Source: Thinopyrum elongatum (taxonomy: Eukaryota; Streptophyta; Magnoliopsida; Poales; Poaceae). From it: 64,000 nucleotides of DNA. The position numbers were made by a program, and so were the translations under genes. Below the pieces are notes generated by a model, which was not told the origin of the DNA, did not search any database, and saw nothing but the letters and a program-made list of their open reading frames with translations. Of this stretch, positions 19,916-32,432 are shown piece by piece; within the stretch, counting starts at the first letter, position 1; each line of letters starts with the position of its first letter. The stretch is from positions 57,019,599 through 57,083,598 of the forward strand of contig CM022302.1 of the NCBI GenBank assembly GCA_011799875.1, written 5' to 3'.

Positions 19916-22900
19916 ATGGAAGCCTTCGCCGCCGCCCCCGCGGCCGGCGTCTTCGCGGCCGCGCGGCCCTCCGTCGCGCTCCGCCGCCGCGGAAGCGGCA
20001 GTAGAGGGGCCTCCTCCTCCTCCTCGCGCGCCGGAGCCGGACGGGTGCGCCTCGTGCGCGCGCCGCCGCCGCGCGCCGCAGGCGGGGACGGAGGAGACCT
20101 GCCTGCCCTGGACAAGTGGGACATGATGGAGCTGGAGTTCGGGCGGTTCCTCGGGGAGGACCCCAAGCTCACCCTCGCCAAGGTCGCTACTCTGCTCCCT
20201 TGATTAGTATTGCCGCGATTCGTCTCGTCCCTAGGCTCTGGATAAGGTTTTGAAATGCTGTCTCACCTGAACATGGGAAATTCAGGATGCAAATCCGTAT
20301 ATACTTTTCTGTGAGACATTGGGGTATTTTGTAGCGGTATGATGGCAGTGAGCATTTCTGTTGAAATGCACGTAATTTAGTGCTCAAACTTAGCTGCATT
20401 TTTCCATCGATTTAGTTTATGTCTTGATTGTGAAAAACCACTGTGAGGTCCAGTAAAATATACTGTCCTATGTTTTGTTATGTGTTTGATTTTGCATGGC
20501 CTGACTGTACTAGATTTAGTTTAAGTTGGGACTCACAGTTTACTACTCCCTCCGTCCCAAAATAAGTGCCTCAAATTTAGTACAACTTTACACTAAAGTT
20601 AGTACAAAGTTGAGACACTTATTTTTGGACGGAGGGAGTACTTTATATCAACCATGCTAAACTAGTTGGCTGAAATATTTCGTTTCTAATGGACACTTAT
20701 ACTTTTATACTGGTTGGGATGTTTCTAGCAACAGACTGTTCTCTGTTGCTATCTGTCGGAGACTCGGAGTTTTATAAGAAGTTCACCATGTGAGTAGTTG
20801 TATTACTGTTATTTTACAAGTACGGGGATAAGCTTGGTGTAATGCTGTTTTTTTGCAAGTATGGAAGTAGAAGGATTTCAAGTACTTACTGTCAGAGATT
20901 CGTAAGCAGTTCTTTATATGAGTAGGTGTATTACTGTTATTTTACAAGTATAGAAGTACGCTTGCGTATTACTGTTTTTTTTTTTGCAAGTATGGAAGTA
21001 GAAGGATTTCAACTACTAGATTTAGTTTAGTACTGCAAGTCGCCTCGTCCCTAGGCACTGGATAAGATTTTGAAATGCTGTCTCACCTGAACTTTGGAAA
21101 TTCAGAATGCAAATCCACATATGTTTCACGGTGAGATATTGGGATATTTTGTAGCAGTATGATCGCCGTGAGCATTTCATTTGAAATATTTGCGCATAAT
21201 TTAGTATTCAAACTTAGCTGCATTTGCCATTGCTTTAGTTTCGGTCTTCATAGTGACAAACCACTGCAACTTCCAGTAAAATATACTGCTCCATATGCTA
21301 TTATCTGTATTTGATTTTGGATCGCCCGCCTGTACTAGATTTAGTTTAAGTTGGGACTCACAGTTTACTAGTTTATATCAATCATGCCAAACCAGTTGGC
21401 TGAAATATTTTGTTTCTAAAGACATTTATAGTTTTATACTGGTTGGGAAGTTGTTAGCAACACAGACTGTTCCCTGTTCTTAGTCGTCAGAGACTCAGAG
21501 TTATAATAAGATTTTCACCATGTCAATAGGTGTATTACTGTTATTTTACAAGTACGAGGATACGCTTGGTGTAGTGCTGTTTTTTTGTAAGTATTGAAGT
21601 AGAAGGATTTCAAGTACGAGTCCCGATACATTGCTTAGCCTTTAGGATCTGTTAACAACGGACCTGTCTGTTACACAATATGACAATTGGCAATACACAT
21701 TGCTTTCGTGTTCTGAAACATGTGGTTTCTGTAGCTTCATTATTCTCAGCAATCAGCAATTCTGATCTCTTACATGTTCTGGATTTACTCCGTCAGATAC
21801 TGCTCAAGAAGTCAGACCCAGATGCTTCATCCCTCGATGTAGAGAAACTAGTTGCCAGCAAAAAGGACACGCTGGATGTTATTTTGAAGGAGTTCATGGA
21901 AGCTAATAAGCAGGACAAGACTGCCACTGCAGGAGAGGCAATGAGCGCACCAATGAAAGACAAACAGCCTTTGGGTGTTTCAAGGCCTGCAGTCAGCAAA
22001 CCAAAGCTGGATGAGGCTTCTTTGGCTATGATACGGCCAGCAGGAAGCAAACCAAAGCAAGCTGAGCCTCCTTTGACTTTTGTGAGACCAGCAGCGAGCA
22101 AACCAAAGGTAAATAAGCCTTCTTTGACCTTGATGCGGCCAATGGGGAGCAAACCAAAAGTTCAAGCTAAGCTGGTGCAAGATAGTTGGCCTAGCAAGGA
22201 GAGTTTAGCTGCAGGAACAGAGACAAGTGAGGTTGGAAGTACTGCAACAGAGGATCTTGTGGACGTCACCTTGCGTAAACCCGTTGTGCATCAGAGTGAA
22301 GATGATGAACAGGAGCCAGAGCTGAAGATGAAACCAAATGTTGACTTGAAAATGAGGAAGGATATGAATGAGGATTTATCCAACATTTCTCTTCTTCAAA
22401 AGCCAGAGGCCACAAAAGAGACTGCTATTGCACTTGGCTCGACCCTAGTTGCTGCTGGAGAGGATACCAATGAACGTGAGGAAGGTAAGGATGGCATAAG
22501 AGACCTGTAATTAGTTTTCTATCATCCATGGCGCTAATGTTATGTTAGTATTCTCAAGGACTGCAACCATCTGAGGAAAGTTTAACTCAACAAATAGACT
22601 CACCTGCTCTGGATAAACCATCAGTGACCGACACCAATTTTTCTATGCAAGCTTTCTTGCAAGGAAGACCGAGGTACATTCTGATGGAATGCTACAGTTA
22701 TATTTTTATGAACATTTTCATCACTTGGTATCCAATGGTTCGGTGAAGCTCGAGTTGCACTATTTATCCCCTTTGTCTCTGCTCTTGTGTTTGCGAACTA
22801 ATATTGTCTTTGTGGTTTCCTCCATGTTGATTCACCTGCCGAGCTAATGTGGCAATTATTACATTGTAGGAAAGACCTGCCTGTTGAAACTTCACCATCT

Positions 22901-25413
22901 CAAGTGGATGCTGAGAAGAAAAGTGATAGTGATGATAAAAAAAGTTATGTTGACGATGGGGGCAATGTCTTATCATCAACATTAGAGGTAATGTAAATCT
23001 CTGGATATTTGAGCTTCATCATCTGATTGTTGTGCACAAATAACAACGGAATTTACTTGAGCGAATGCAACTTTTGTGGGAGGCGATATCCCCCCCCCCC
23101 CCACTAGCCTTTTTAGTTCTTCCGAATATGAATACTGAGCTACCGAATCACTAATACAGGACATTACTGAGAGTGACTGGACAAGGCTAGAGCATTATGC
23201 AAGTACTGGAGAAAGGGTTGAGGTGGAACTTATTAACTGCAGTGCGAAGGGATTTGTGGTATGTATTTGGTCCTTTTAAAATCGCTTATTCTTATCGTAT
23301 TATATCCCTGTTTTTGCCTGAGCTTTGTCTTGAAATCCTCACCAGGTCTCACTCGACTCAATGATAGGTTTCTTACCATATCGTAATCTTGCTACAAAAT
23401 GGAAATTCTTAGCTTTTGAGACTTGGTTAAGAAGGAAGGGTGGTGATCCTTCCTTGTACAAGCAGAGTATGAGCATGGAGGAAGGTTCCGAGGTTAATGA
23501 TAGGAGCAGAGAACCAGAACAAGTTTCAGAAGTAGCTCATCAGGACCAAGGAACTGTGCAGTCTAGGCTGAAGTTTGAAGAACTTCTTCGAACATATGAC
23601 GAAGAGAAATCCAAGTTCTTATCATCATTTATCGGTCAAGTATGACTCTGGTCCTCGTGCCCCAATATTCAACTACTCATTTGCATTCTTTTGTAACATT
23701 TACATCGTTTTGCAGAGGCTCCGAGTGTCAGTTGTCCTGGCTGATAGAAATTCCAAGCGACTATTTTTCTCCATGAGGCCAAAAGAAAGTGACGAGTTGA
23801 TTCAGAAAAGGAAAAGCCTGATGGTACTTCTGGACTCTTTAAAATTCTCGATTTTTATGATGAAATCACAGAAACCTATTAAATATTTCAAGTCGAATTG
23901 TCTCATTGATTTAGCCAAGTTTTGCACAAGAACATTTATTGAGCTTCCTGTACGTGCATCCTAGTTCTTAATAGCTGCACCCTTCGCATTAATATAATCA
24001 GGAAATTTTAGTCTTGGTGACACTGTCATTCCTCAAGCTGAAATAGATCCTTGCCAGCATTTAGTATCCTATTGGAGTGAAGGCATTGCCTGTGTATCTG
24101 ATACTGTTGGCACACAAGCATAAATATAATTTTCTTATTACGCAGGCTAAGCTTAATGTTGGAGATATAGTCACATGCACTATCAAGCGATTTGTTTATT
24201 TTGGGATATTTGTTGAGGTAGGTCTCATTCCTTTTGTTGTTTGTCTTTTTCCTTCAATTTCAGCAGCTAACTGTTTCTTTCAAAGGTTGAAGGAGTTCCT
24301 GCACTGATTCAGCAGTGGGAAGTGTCCTGGGATGAGACCTTAGATCCATCAGTTTCTTACAGAATTGGTCAGGTAATCCCTTAGCAATTGTGATTAGTTC
24401 TGTTATTTAGCCTTTTGCTCTTCTAAGTTTTCTATTGAAGCTGCTAATCTCTGGATAATGACGTTATGTTTTCCTTGGAAACAACCATGTATTTTCCTCA
24501 TTTCTTACATGGGTCACTCTATACTTAACAACGCAGTTCAGTGGCGCTAAAATGCTCATAGTTCTATGTAATTTTGGCTGCTAACGGTATTTTCGTTTGC
24601 AGGTTGTTGATGCTAAAATTATTCAACTGGATTTCAACAATAGCCGTATCTTTTTGTCACTTAAAGATGTAAAGGTACTGGGATGTTCGGCGGTTCCCCC
24701 CTTGTCCTCGTGTTTTCTCAGTCATTAGTTTCATTTTTTTTTTCCTCAGTTGTTGTTCTGTCTTCTCCCCTGCTATGCAGCCCAGTCCACCAGTAGGAGC
24801 CTTGGAAGCGGTCATTGGCGATGAAGCGTCACTTGATGGATCTCTTGAACCTGCACAAGCAGATTTTGAGGTATGTATGAGCTTATATTTCATTGGGCAT
24901 GATTTGAGGGTACTGGATATTGAAATCTAGGCTATTGTAGTGGCCTGAGGTGGATTCCCTTATCGAGGAGCTGAAAAACATTGAGCAAGTTAAAGATGTT
25001 TATAAAGGAAGGTTCTTCCGGAGCCCAGGATTAGCTCCAACATTTCAAGTACGATGAAAATTTTGAATGTTAAGTTGTCGCGCTATTATGCAGCCTCGTT
25101 CCTGGAACTGAAACATCTGTCACTTAATTACCAGGTATATATGGCATCTTTGGTTGGCCAAAAGTATAAGGTCCTTGCGCGGTATGGAAACAATGTGCAA
25201 GAGGTAGGAACTTCTAACTTCTAACATCAAGCTTATCCAAATCAGCAAGTATACTGGAAATTGATCTTTCAAAAGAAAAAAGTATACTAGAAATGCCAGC
25301 TGCTCACGTACAGTGTTGGCCGACCGATTCCTTTGCAGGTTATGGTGGAGACGTCACTAGACAAAGAAGGGCTGAAAGAGGCCATTTTGATGTGCACAAA
25401 CAGGGTGAGCTGA
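19916..25413 (+). CDS. Plastid-type S1-domain RNA-binding protein (At1g12800-like), 14 exons
   Basis: Exons, all GT-AG and in phase: 19916-20182, 21797-22484, 22559-22673, 22870-22987, 23160-23258, 23346-23639, 23716-23823, 24146-24217, 24286-24372, 24603-24674, 24781-24870, 24941-25048, 25135-25203, 25339-25413, about 753 aa. The Ala/Arg/Ser-rich N-terminus looks like a chloroplast transit peptide. KWDMMELEFGRFLGEDPKLT and the following LLKKSDPDAS block are conserved in this family. Residues about 148-212 hold four RPxxSKPK repeats. A first S1/OB fold spans about 405-550 (GFLPYRNLA, then an acidic insertion, then RLRVSVVLADRNSKRLFFSM). A second spans about 566-640 (VGDIVTCTIKRFVYFGIFVEVEG...RIFLSLKDVK). 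The Arabidopsis relative is a chloroplast RNA-binding protein implicated in plastid RNA processing. The last exon could instead splice at 25404; I chose the stop VS at 25411-25413. It has no lesions and is probably functional. Confidence 0.85.
20217..21640. repeat. Tandem duplication within intron 1 of the S1-domain gene
   Basis: A unit starting CTCGTCCCTAGGC(T/A)CTGGATAA occurs at about 20221 and 21047 and runs through GGACTCACAGTTTACTA and ACTGTTATTTTACAAGTA in both, so intron 1 holds two copies about 830 bp apart, the second ending near 21640. The first copy additionally contains a Stowaway MITE and a smaller internal repeat (about 20780-20890 against 20895-21010). Confidence 0.85.
20546..20638. 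mobile_element. Stowaway MITE, 93 bp, in intron 1
   Basis: CTCCCTCCGTCCCAAAATAAG and CTTATTTTTGGACGGAGGGAG are terminal inverted repeats flanked by TA (20544-20545, 20639-20640). The second intron duplicate (about 21363-21380) has CAGTTTACTAGTTTATATC without insert, giving an empty site and showing that insertion followed the duplication. Confidence 0.95.
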
Positions 25414-25838
25414 TCATCAGGGTTTTCATGTTGACACTGTGCACGGCCAATTTTCATGAGATCAATTTGAGGTCAGAAAGCTATGCTGGACTCGATCTTG
25501 CCGGAGAGGAAAAGACTCACGGGGCGAAGGCCTCACGGGCAGAGCCACATTGTGTCGATCTGGACCACTTTGTAAATCTCTGTTGTTTTTTTGCCTGCCA
25601 AACTATTGTAACATTCATGATCCAGACGGGGCTTCACGCGAGTGAATCATGAATCTGGAGACAGAGAGCTGCAGTTAGAGAGCAATTCTGCAGATGTAGT
25701 ATAATCGTAAGTTGGGTTTAAATCGTGCTGAGTTTTTTATTTATTTCTTTTGAGTGCCGAAAAGGTAAATAGTGTGTTTTGAGTGCTTGCCATGTATACA
25801 TCCGTGCATTGCAAGTTGGCAGCTTTCCATGCCATGGG
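25414..25838. other. 3' UTR and downstream flank of the S1-domain gene
   Basis: This follows the stop of the S1-domain gene. It is mixed-composition DNA with no further exon of recognisable content; a downstream splice into about 25483 cannot be excluded. No defined polyadenylation signal could be chosen with confidence. Confidence 0.5.
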
Positions 25839-25846
25839 CACACAGA

Positions 25847-26744
25847 CAGTGGCGGAGCTTGACGAGAATGTATGGGGGGCCCAAAAAAATTTTAACCACT
25901 GCAATAAACTAGATCTCGTAGCCTTCAGACAAAATTGTATTCATATTATCCGTATTGGTTGCAAAGTGCATACATACATACCTCAAAAAAACAACTAACT
26001 AGCAGTGGCGGAGCTTGACAAGAATGTATGGGGGCCAAAAACAATTTAACCACTGCAATAAACTAGAACTCGTAGCCTTCAGAGTTCAGACAAAATTGTA
26101 TTCATATTACCTGTATTGGTTGCAAAGTGCATACATACATACTTCAAAAAACAACTAACTAGTATGGTTGAGCTTTTGAACCTCAGTGAGCCCACACCAT
26201 GGGGGTACTACAGATCAGCTTTTTGGCCTCTTTTTTAGTCCCAATTCAAGTAACTAGATGAGCAAATATGTGCCGTCAATGGTAAGACAAACCCTTAAAT
26301 GAGACCAAGTCAATAAGAGCACCAATCAAACTCATATAGGGAACCAAAATAACTGGACAAGGAGTGGCCGACCGGCCGGCCGTTCATGCAGATGCAGGCA
26401 AGAACATCGGCGGCAACGGATTAGTGGTGAAGACACAGCTCGAGCGCGCCCTTGTTCATCGCTATCCCCGGCTGCGCGCGCCGCCTAGAGGTGGAGCTCT
26501 TCAAGAGTCAGCGTCGAGTTAGTGTGGCATCCGTCGTGCCGAATGAGATGGAGCTGCCGAGCGCCTGAGTAGCAATGGTTGGGGAGCAGACGAGCTATGC
26601 ATGCGTGAATATGATGGGTTTGCATGCGTGAGAACATGGGACTGAGGCAGACTGCAAGGGCCACTAGTAATAAATAAAAAAATAAATCTCCTTTGGGCTG
26701 GGGGGGCCACGGCCCCCTCAGGTTTGTACATAGCTCCGCCATTG
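25847..26744. mobile_element. hAT non-autonomous element, 898 bp, perfect 8 bp TSD
   Basis: The termini are CAGTGGCGGAGCT and AGCTCCGCCATTG (12 of 13 complementary). The target duplication is CACACAGA at 25839-25846 and 26745-26752. The first ~157 bp of the element is tandemly duplicated: CAGTGGCGGAGCTTGAC starts at 25847 and again at about 26004, each followed by GAATGTATGGGGG and later GTTGCAAAGTGCATACATAC. No transposase frame. Inner sequence near the right end repeats G/C-runs (GGGGGGGCCACGGCCCCC). Confidence 0.95.
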
Positions 26745-26752
26745 CACACAGA

Positions 26753-27376
26753 CACAGATTGAGGCGATTTCTTTTGAGAAGAAACCTATCCATATTATTT
26801 GCATTTAAAAAATAAAATTGCAAATGAAGCCATTGAAGTATACCTAATTACAAGTTAAACAATAGATATTGCCCCACGTTTTACCAAAATACATACATTT
26901 AAACACACACACAACAATTTCATAAATATAATTGTGGTAACATATAGAAATAGTTAGGACAAACAACACAAATAAGGGGTAAATTCGAATCAAGAGATGA
27001 CAGTAATCTAGAAAAAAAAAAAATCAAAAACAGATTGCTATATTGCGAAGAGAGAAGAAGAGAAAGTTACAACGCCGCCTGCTCGGGAGTCGGGACAGAA
27101 CAGGAGACCAGGAGACGTGGGTTGCTTTTTTTAGGACCGATTGTTTTGTTCGCTACAGGGGACGCCACATGGATCGTTGACTAGTTGCTCGATGGCTTCG
27201 TGCGTGAAATATGCTGCGAGATGGGCTGCTGGCAGCGGACCACAGGGAGCCTGGTATTATGGGCCCTGTAGCACTCTTTCCGGCCTACCCTGTTGCCCTG
27301 GGCCAAAAACCTGAGATTTAGTACGTAAAAAGAAATGGGACCATGTAGCCTGTGCTACAGGGTTGGCCATTGGGCT
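26753..27376. other. Intergenic AT-rich stretch, no gene seen
   Basis: AT-rich to about 27060 (A-run near 27012), then GC-richer DNA leading into the LINE 5' region. No conserved frame or terminal repeats were recognised. Confidence 0.5.
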
Positions 27377-27620
27377 CGGCCCCTGTCTATCTAGCATTCG
27401 AGGTGTTCTTCTCCCCTCTAGTTAGGGTTCCACTACTCGCGGCGGCGACTGCCGGACGTCGAGACTGTCAATCCCCTGCTGCTCTCTCCTTCCCTGCCGT
27501 GCAGGACTGAAGGGAACCTCCCTGGAGGGTTGCCCGGTCCTCTGTGTGGTTGGTGTGAGAGGCGATCTAGGGTTTACGCAACAACTCGATAGTTTTCCAT
27601 CGGGCTAGGGTTTTCAAGGT

Positions 27621-28773
27621 ATGGCGGACAGAGCTTCTGGATCAAAGACGGTGGACTCCACCGATGTGGCTGAGATGATGGAGATGCTGGGTCTCAAGAA
27701 AGATGATCTAGATGACGTGGTTTTCGAGGAGGAACATGCGCCCCCTCCTAAAGCAATCAGATGGGTGGCACTGGCGAGAGTTCACACGGAGAAAGCATAC
27801 AGCCAATACTGGTTCTTCAAAACAATGAGGGCGGCCTGGGATCTGGCCCAAGATCAGGCCCCTTGAGGACAACCTGTACACCCTGCAATTTTCCTGGTTG
27901 GGTGATTGGGAGAGAGTTATGGAAGAAGGTCCATGGAACTATAAAGGTTTTGCGGTGATTATTGCGCCCTATGATGGTTTCACGAAGCCATCGCATATCA
28001 AGCTGGACACTCTTGAGATTTGGGCTCAAATCCATGACCTCCCTGATGGTTTTTGTCCCATGCTAAAAGCATTGGCTGGGAAGGTAGGAGAAGTGATTTT
28101 TGCTGAGCCAAAGTCCCATGATTTTGAGGGGAATTTCTACAGAGTCCGGATCAGGATTAATGTCCACAAACCGCTGAAGAACGCCACGTCAATTGTGAAA
28201 GATAACAAGAGACATATTTTCTTCATGAAGTATGAACGTCTCCCGGATTGGTGTGCAGTTTGCGGGCACCTGGGTCATCAACACAAGGAACATGGTGATG
28301 GTGTTCATCCTCCGAAAGCTTTGGTCTTTAAGGACTTGAGGGCGACTTGGTTCCGCGGAGCAGGAAGAGGCCCTGGTGAAAGACGCGCCTGGAGGGGTGG
28401 TTTCGGTCGTGGAGCTCTAAGAGGAGGCACTAATTTTGCCACTGGTAGGGGAGCGACGCAGCAGCAGAAGTATCAGGCGGGCCTTGAGGACTCAGATGCA
28501 CTCATGGAAGAAGCTGATTACAACAGGAAGAGGGCCCAGGACACGAGTGTAACCGGGGGAGGAAAGGTGATCATCCCAAAGGAGCCGACACGCACAGACA
28601 ATCAACTTTTGATAATGGCGCCACCAGTTGTCCCGCCAAGTCCATCTAAACAAGACCCGAAGAGAGCCAAAGTTGTAGGAAATGAGAAGGGGCTGCCAAA
28701 GAGGAACCCCTCCGACAAATCCAATGAATTGCCCTTGGCGGAGACCCAAAGCGGCCTCCGCCGGGCACAATGA
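27621..28773 (+). pseudogene. LINE ORF1 (gag-like RNA-binding protein), one frameshift
   Basis: It starts MADRASGSKTVDSTDVAEMM and continues to WDLAQ; the family sequence then resumes in another frame at KIRPLEDNLYTLQF (from about 27850), so one frameshift lies near 27848-27853. The middle is a DUF4283-type domain (GDWERVMEEGPWNYKG). A zinc knuckle follows as CAVCGHLGHQHKEH: the usual final Cys of CX2CX4HX4C is a His here. A basic Gly/Arg-rich tract (FRGAGRGPGERRAWRGGFGR) fits nucleic-acid binding. The stop overlaps the ORF2 start as ATGA (28770-28773). Confidence 0.8.
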
Positions 28774-31700
28774 GTCTCATATGCTGGAACTGTCGTTGGG
28801 CGGGTAGACCTGCGACAGTTCACGAGCTTTGCGATCTTGCAAAGCAATTTACTCCGGCGATGCTCTGTATAGTAGAAACTCAGCTTGATAGAGCTCGCGT
28901 CGAGAGTTTGAAATTTTCTCTAGGGTACGATAATTCTTATGCTGTAAGCAGTTCGGGAAGAAGTGGAGGTCTAGGCCTCTTTTGGAATAATGAAATAAAG
29001 CTGAAGGTTGAAGGTTACTCTAAGTATCATATTGATGCATTTATAGATAAGTTAGGGGAGAACCCGTGGCGGTTCACATGCGTATACGGCGAAGCTCAAG
29101 TAGCAGACAGGCAGAATACATGGGATACTATACGAGACATAGCAGGCACCTCAACCCTCCCATGGCTTCTAATGGGGGATTTCAATGAGGTTCTGCACAG
29201 TTCAGAGCAAGAAGGAGTGGGCCAGAGAAGCCAGAGTTAAATCACAAGTTTCCGGTCGATGGTGGATGATTGTGCACTGATGGATTTGGGTTACACTGGT
29301 AGCCCTTGGACCTTTGAACAATGTGTTGCGGGAGGTACGTACACGCGAGTACGTCTAGACCGAGCTCTTGCATGCGGTGCTTGGACTGCTAGTTTCCCAT
29401 TGGCGCAAGTGTGCAACCTCACGGCAGCATCTTCAGACCATGTCCCTATTTTAATCAATCTGCATGGTAGGACGGAGAGAAGACAGAGCCAGCGAGCTTT
29501 TCGATACGAGACCATGTGGGAATCGCATGACCAGCTGAAGGCAAAAATAAGTGACGATTGGGGCGGGTCCCCTGCATGTGCAACAGTCGTGCAAATCAAG
29601 GAGAAACTGTCAGCTCTGGCAGGGTCATTATCTGCATGGGATAGGACTACGTTCGGTAGTGTCCGAAAGCAAATAAAAACACTAAAGTGTGAGCTGGAGA
29701 TTTTGCGAAATGTTCTTGGAAGGGTCGGTCCTTCTCATAGGGAACTAAAAGTAAAAGAGAATTTGCTGGAACTTTATCATAGAGAGGAGTTGATGTGGAG
29801 GCAACGTGCTAGAGTGGAATGGTTAAAGGCAGGGGACAAAAATACGAAATTTTTCCACCTACGTGCTAGTATGCGTAGAAGAAAAAACATGATAAAATTA
29901 CTGGTACAGGAGGATGGAAACACTACTGAGGACATCCGCACTATGAAGGAGCTGGTCAATACTTTCTTTAATAATCTCTATACATCAGAAGGAGTCCATG
30001 AGATGGACGAGGTCTTGAACTCAGTACCGGTTAAGGTGACAGTCCAAATGAATGAGCAGTTGACTGCCCCTACACATCCGAAGAGGTGAAGGTAGCTCTT
30101 TTCCAGATGGCTCCTACTAAAGCTCCAGGCCCCGATGGTTTTCCTGCTCAATTTTTCCAAAGACATTGGGAAGTATGTGGTGAGGAGGTAACAACGGTGG
30201 TGCTCCGTATTGTGTCAGGTACGTAGAGTGCTAACGAGATAAACAAGACTGTCCTCATTTTGACCCCTAAGGTAAAAGCTCCAACAATGCTCACCCAATT
30301 TCGTCCCATTAGCTTATGTAATGTTTTGTACAAGATAGCTTCCAAGGTAATTGCAAATAGATTGAAACTGATCCTGCCAAACATTATCTCTGAGGAGCAG
30401 TCGGCCTTTGTTCCTGGCAGATTAATCACTGAATGTCTCCACTTCATGAAGAGAAACAAGGAACAAATTCACAGGTCATGTGCACTGAAACTGGATATGA
30501 TGAAGGCATATGACCATGCTGAATGGGACTATCTGAGGGCAATTATGCTGAAACTGGGCTTTTCTTAGAATTGGGTAAATATTGTTATGGGAATGGTCAG
30601 TTCAGTTTCATTCTTGGTTATGTTTAATGGAGAGAAGCTTGAAGAGTTTATACCTACACGTGGCATTCGTCAAGGGGATCCTATTTCACCCTATTTGTTT
30701 TTGCTGACAGCAGAGGGCCTTTCGTGCCTTTTAAAAACTCGTGTTCAGTCATCTAATCTTGGGGGCATAAAAATGGCTACAACGGCTCCGCCGGTAAACC
30801 ACTTGTTGTTTGCAGATGACAGCCTGCTGTTTTTTAAAGCAAATTTGGAGGGGGCGGAATAAGTGTCTCTTTTGTTAGAAGCCTATGCTAGAGCATCTGG
30901 ACAGAGAATGAATAAAGACAAATCCTCAATATTCTTCAGTGAAGGCTGTCCAGAAATGGTGAGAGAACAGGTGAAGGGAATTTTACAAGTCCACAACGAG
31001 CAACTCAGCGAGAAATATTTGGGCATGCCCACAAATGTAGGATCATCAAAAAATGGGGCTTTCAAATATCTTGTCGACCGTCTATGGAACAAGATTAGAG
31101 CATGGATGGAGAAGAAACTATCTGCTGCGGGTAATGATGTTCTAATCAAATCTGTTGCACAAGCTATCCCTGTCTTCTCGATGTCATGTTTTAAGCTTCC
31201 TCGTGGGTTGTGTGAAAAATTAACTTCTTCTATCCGGGCCTTCTGGTGGGGAAGCAAACAGGGGAAGCGAAAGCCCTATTGGGTTTCATGGGACAAAATG
31301 ACCATGCCTAGATACATGGGTGGACTTGGCTTCAAGGATTTTGAATTGTTCAATTTGGCTCTATTGGCAAGGCAAACATGGAGGATATTAGTTTCCCCCA
31401 ACACTCTTGGTGCTCACATTTTGAAGGCTGTGTATTTTCCCTCATGCTCCATCCTAGAGGCCAACTTGGGAAATCATCCTTCCCAGGTTTGGAGATCAAT
31501 TTTGGAGGGTAGGGATATTATGAAACATGGCTTGGTTAGATGCATTGGTGATGGCTCATCCACGAAAATTTGGAACACAAATTGGATACCTAACCGGAGT
31601 TCATGAGGCCATTGGTGTCTAGAGTGCAGGACCCGCCACAACTTGTCTCTGAATTAATTGATACAACCAACGCTCGATGGAACATGGAGCTGGTGAACCA

Positions 31701-32432
31701 GGTCTTTCTGCCTTGCGATGCAGCTGAGATCCTACAAATCCCTATTTGCTTGAGAATTGTTAATGATTACTGGTCATGGATGCATGAAAAATCTGGGAAC
31801 TTTTCTATTAAGTCTGCTTACCGCATGATTGTTAAAGCCAAGCGCAGGCGTGAGGACTGGCTAGAACAGCGCCCGGGGCCCTCGAACAGGAAGGAAGAAG
31901 AGAAGAGCTGGGTCAAACTCTGGAAAACTTATGTCCCAACGAAACTACGAACATTCTTATGGAGGCTAGTACATCACTCCATACCGACTGAAGATGTCAG
32001 AATGAACCAGAATATGTCGACGTCATGCACTTTTGCAATATGTGGCATGACGGACTCTTGGAGGCATACCTTTTGGAATGCACAGCAGGCCGATGTGTGT
32101 GATCACTGGTTGACATGGAGCTGATTGAAGATGTGATGGAAAACGATGAACAGAACGTGAGGAGCTGGGTGTTTACTTTGCTGGACAAGCTCCCGCATGA
32201 GAAATTTACCAAGATGACAGTCACGATCTGGGCTATATGGTGGGCGCGGCGTAAGTTGATTCACGAGGGGATTAACCACAGCCCTCTGTCCACGTACATG
32301 CTCATTACCCATTTTATTTCAGAACATGGGGAGGTTAATCCCAAGACCGGGAATCCCCTAGTTAACACGTCAGGACCAGCACCGAGAAGATGGATCCCGG
32401 CTGTCCAGGGACATTCGAAGATCAATGTGGAC
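28770..32432 (+). pseudogene. LINE ORF2 (endonuclease-reverse transcriptase), many lesions
   Basis: The order is apurinic-type endonuclease (SLICWNC, VETQL, VYGE, GDFNEVL, SDHVPI with the expected N, E, D, N, D and H residues), reverse transcriptase (APGPDGFPAQFF, RGIRQGDPISPYLF, catalytic FADDSLLF), then a zf-RVT-like region (CTFAICGMTDSWRH). Lesions read directly: TAA 29238-29240; frameshift near 30065; TAG 30224-30226; TAG 30566-30568; TAA 30860-30862; frameshift near 31600; and further breaks near 32100. The frame is otherwise kept between lesions. It is cut at 32433. Confidence 0.85.

Larger units (their letters stand above)
27377..32432 (+). mobile_element. L1-type LINE, decayed, truncated on the right by CACTA
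   Basis: The 5' leader (about 27377-27620) is GC-rich with AGGGTTCC-like phrases, followed by ORF1 and ORF2 with endonuclease, reverse transcriptase and zinc-binding regions in the L1 order. The right end is cut exactly where CACTAGTAG begins (32433), within the start of an RNase H region (WIPAVQGHSKINVD). The 3' tail and target duplication are beyond the window's readable part. The start coordinate is approximate. Confidence 0.85.

Noticed and set aside
29291..29599. Minus-strand frame within the LINE
   Set aside because: Antisense of the endonuclease region with no independent features.
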